This document shows positions 37,531-39,729 of a stretch of DNA of 39,729 nt, piece after piece. Source of the DNA: Elusimicrobiota bacterium (GTDB lineage Bacteria; Elusimicrobiota; UBA8919); NCBI GenBank assembly GCA_016218625.1, contig JACRDL010000103.1, positions 1-39,729 on the forward strand, written 5' to 3'. The first letter of the stretch is position 1. Each line of letters begins with the position of its first letter. Below the pieces are notes generated by a model. That model was not told the origin of the DNA. It made no database searches and was given only the letters and a program-made list of their open reading frames with translations. Both the position numbers and the translations under genes were made by a program.

Positions 37531-38621
37531 AACAACCGAAATTTTACAATCACTGGGTTTTAATAATTGTGCTTGCCTTGGTTTCTATAGGCATTGTTAT
37601 GGTTTTATCGGCAAGCGGCGGTATGGCGGATTACAGATATGGCAGTCCGGCGAAATTTTTTTTGAAACAGGTATTATGGGTTGTGCTTGGAATTTTTTCA
37701 TTGCTTTTTTTCTCTGTATTTGATTACAATAAACTAAAAAAGTTCGTCGTCCCGCTTCTGATTTTTACCGTTTTACTTTTAATTTCAGTTTTGCTTTTCG
37801 GAACTACTGTCAGCGGGGCAAAAAGATGGTTGAGATTCGGCCCGGTAGGTTTCCAACCCTCTGAAATAGCGAAAATAACTGTCATTATTTTTCTTGCTTG
37901 GTATATTGACAGACGAACCAGCAAAATAAAAAATTTCAATGACGGCCTCCTTAAACCTTTTTTTGTCGTCGGTTTTATATTGATTTTAATATTTTTAGAG
38001 CGGGATTTCGGAGTGCCGTTTCTCATTTTTATGATAACAGTTTTCCTTTTATTTGTCGGCGGAGCGAATTATTTGTATATTATTTTTGCGGCCGCTGCTG
38101 CTGTTCCGGTTGTAATTTATGCCGTAATAAAAGAGCCGTACCGTCTAAAAAGAATAACAACTTTTCTTAATCCGTGGGCAGACCCGCAGGGCGCAGGTTA
38201 CCAACTTGTTCAGTCGCTTATTGCTATGGGTTCAGGAGGATTATTCGGTACGGGATTAGGCAAATCAATAGTGAAGATGCTTTTTTTACCCGATCCGCAT
38301 ACCGATTTTATATTTCCGATTATCGGGGAGGAATTCGGTTTCATAGGGACGATGCTTATTTTATCGCTGTTTTTCGCGTTGTTCATATTCGGAATAAAAA
38401 TTGCGGTGAATGCAAAGAATCTGTTCGGCCAACTTCTCGCATTCGGAATAACCGTTATGATTACTTTACAGGCACTCATCAATATGTCGGTAAGTGTGGG
38501 GGTAATACCTACGAAGGGACTTCCGCTTCCATTTATATCGTTCGGCGGATCATCCATATTGGTTATCTTAACATCTGTCGGTATATTATTAAATATCGGC
38601 AAACAACTTAAAAATGAATAA
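37527..38621 (+). CDS. ftsW: SEDS-family peptidoglycan polymerase FtsW
   Basis: AKRWLRFGPVGFQPSEIAKITVIIFLA...ERDFGVPFLIF...PHTDFIFPIIGEEFGFIG...GLPLPFISFGGSSI; between murD and murG. Confidence 0.94.
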   Translation: MKQPKFYNHWVLIIVLALVSIGIVMVLSASGGMADYRYGSPAKFFLKQVLWVVLGIFSLLFFSVFDYNKLKKFVVPLLIFTVLLLISVLLFGTTVSGAKRWLRFGPVGFQPSEIAKITVIIFLAWYIDRRTSKIKNFNDGLLKPFFVVGFILILIFLERDFGVPFLIFMITVFLLFVGGANYLYIIFAAAAAVPVVIYAVIKEPYRLKRITTFLNPWADPQGAGYQLVQSLIAMGSGGLFGTGLGKSIVKMLFLPDPHTDFIFPIIGEEFGFIGTMLILSLFFALFIFGIKIAVNAKNLFGQLLAFGITVMITLQALINMSVSVGVIPTKGLPLPFISFGGSSILVILTSVGILLNIGKQLKNE

Positions 38622-39684
38622 AATACACAGAAAAATTCTTATTGCAGTATCATCCACGGGAGGGCATATATATCCCGGAGTCGCATTGGCTGCTACACTT
38701 AAAAAAAAAGGGTGGGATGTTTTTTTTGTCGGAAAGAAATCTGAAATAATTGCAAAAGAGGGTTACAGGTTTTATGTCCTATCATCCGTCGGATATCCTC
38801 GGGCGTTGTCATTCAATACGCTTATTTTTTTAGTGAAAATTTTTTACTCAATAATTCAGTCAATAAAAATTTTGGTGAAGGAAAAACCAAGTGTTGTAAT
38901 AGGTTTCGGCGGATATGTTTCATTTCCTGCAATTTTTAGTGCGCGGCTTTTGAACATACCGTCAGTAATTCATGAACAGAATTTTATACCTGGACTTGCA
39001 AATAAACTTTCGGCAAAATTCGCCAATAAGATATGTATAAGTTTTGAGGATTCAAAAAAATATTTTCCGTCTAAAAAAGTGGTTTTTACCGGCAATCCTG
39101 TCCGTCAAGAAATTCTAAATATAGCAAGACCACTTCCAACTTCCCACTTCCCACTTACGGTTTTAATTTTCGGCGGAAGTCAGGGTGCACACAATATAAA
39201 TATTGCTTTGATAAATTCGCTGGCTAAGTTATTATCTATAAAAGAAAAAATAAGGTTTATTCATATAACCGGCGAAAATGATTTTGAAATTGTGAAGAAT
39301 GCTTATAAAAACAATGGTTTTACGGCGGAGGTCCACAAATATCTTTACAACATTGAGACGGCTTATAAAAATGCCTCGCTTGTGGTATGTCGTGCCGGTG
39401 CAACAACAATTGCCGAGTTAATCGTATTAAAAATGCCTGCAATTTTAATTCCTTACCCGTATTCAACGGAAAACCATCAAAAGGCAAATGCCGACTATCT
39501 TTCCATAAATGGCTGTGCAGTTGTCATAGAAGAAAAAGAAATTTCGGAAAAAGAACTGTCAGGGCAAATCCTTCAATTAATAAATAATCCCGAAACGCTC
39601 GCCAAAATGTCTGAATCGTATAAAAAAATATCTTATCCCGACCCCATAAAAACATTTCTTGATTTAATAGAAAAACCTGTCTAA
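38614..39684 (+). CDS. murG: UDP-GlcNAc:lipid I GlcNAc transferase
   Basis: AVSSTGGHIYPGVALAATLKKKGWDVFFVG...VIGFGGYVSFPAIFSARLLNIPSVIHEQN...GNPVRQEIL...ILIPYPYSTENHQKANADYL. Confidence 0.95.
   Translation: MNKIHRKILIAVSSTGGHIYPGVALAATLKKKGWDVFFVGKKSEIIAKEGYRFYVLSSVGYPRALSFNTLIFLVKIFYSIIQSIKILVKEKPSVVIGFGGYVSFPAIFSARLLNIPSVIHEQNFIPGLANKLSAKFANKICISFEDSKKYFPSKKVVFTGNPVRQEILNIARPLPTSHFPLTVLIFGGSQGAHNINIALINSLAKLLSIKEKIRFIHITGENDFEIVKNAYKNNGFTAEVHKYLYNIETAYKNASLVVCRAGATTIAELIVLKMPAILIPYPYSTENHQKANADYLSINGCAVVIEEKEISEKELSGQILQLINNPETLAKMSESYKKISYPDPIKTFLDLIEKPV
39130..39156 (+). repeat. Heptanucleotide tandem repeat inside murG (complement unit AAGTGGG)
   Basis: CCACTT CCAACTT CCCACTT CCCACTT; encodes the PLPTSHFPL linker. 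Confidence 0.85.
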
Positions 39685-39716
39685 ATAGTTTCTGTTGAAA
39701 AACTAACAGAAACTAT
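39685..39716 (+). other. Perfect 12-bp hairpin directly after the murG stop codon
   Basis: ATAGTTTCTGTT (39685-39696) / AACAGAAACTAT (39705-39716), loop GAAAAACT. Confidence 0.85.
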
Positions 39717-39729
39717 GATGACGGCGATA

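Noticed and set aside
38174-38611. 145-aa plus-strand ORF inside ftsW
   Set aside because: Alternate-frame shadow of a strongly supported ftsW gene; Arg/Tyr-rich nonsense composition.

Overview
The window is a bacterial chromosome segment; every credible gene except one transposase is on the + strand. (1) 1-17590: one giant, 5'-truncated multidomain surface or secreted protein (>5,859 aa) with TolB/PD40-like, FlgD-like, Ig-like, lamin-tail-like and FN3-like modules and an embedded ComEA-like helix-hairpin-helix. A zinc-ribbon protein and a PorV/PorQ-type outer-membrane protein follow. (2) ~19.2-25.7 kb: AT-rich accessory stretch with a dGTPase-like HD protein, small unknowns and a lipoprotein, then an ERCC4-type nuclease gene split by an IS1380-family element. 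The element's exact ends (18-bp inverted repeats, 5-bp ATAAT target duplication) can be read, and excising it in silico restores a continuous 274-codon ORF with DTRE and ERK motifs. pRiA4b-ORF3-like, Mth938-like and winged-HTH genes follow. (3) 25.9-28.4 kb: tRNA(CAU), nth, tRNA-Val(CAC), zinc-ribbon protein, RNase H and rnpB. The nth stop codon lies inside tRNA-Val and the rnhA stop lies in the rnpB P1 region. (4) 28.4-39.7 kb: a dcw cluster, mraZ-rsmH-ftsL-ftsI-murE-murF-mraY-murD-ftsW-murG, with a consensus promoter and 10-bp-period putative MraZ boxes. The most unusual non-coding signal is a population of small palindromic elements and heptanucleotide tandem repeats. They lie in rnpB, in front of mraZ, in-frame inside murE and murG, at the ends of nth and murF, and in dcw spacers. 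I did not find a convincing wholly new multi-gene system. The strongest novel-looking items are the insertion of palindromes and heptamers into essential genes and the overlap of CDS stop codons with structural RNA genes.
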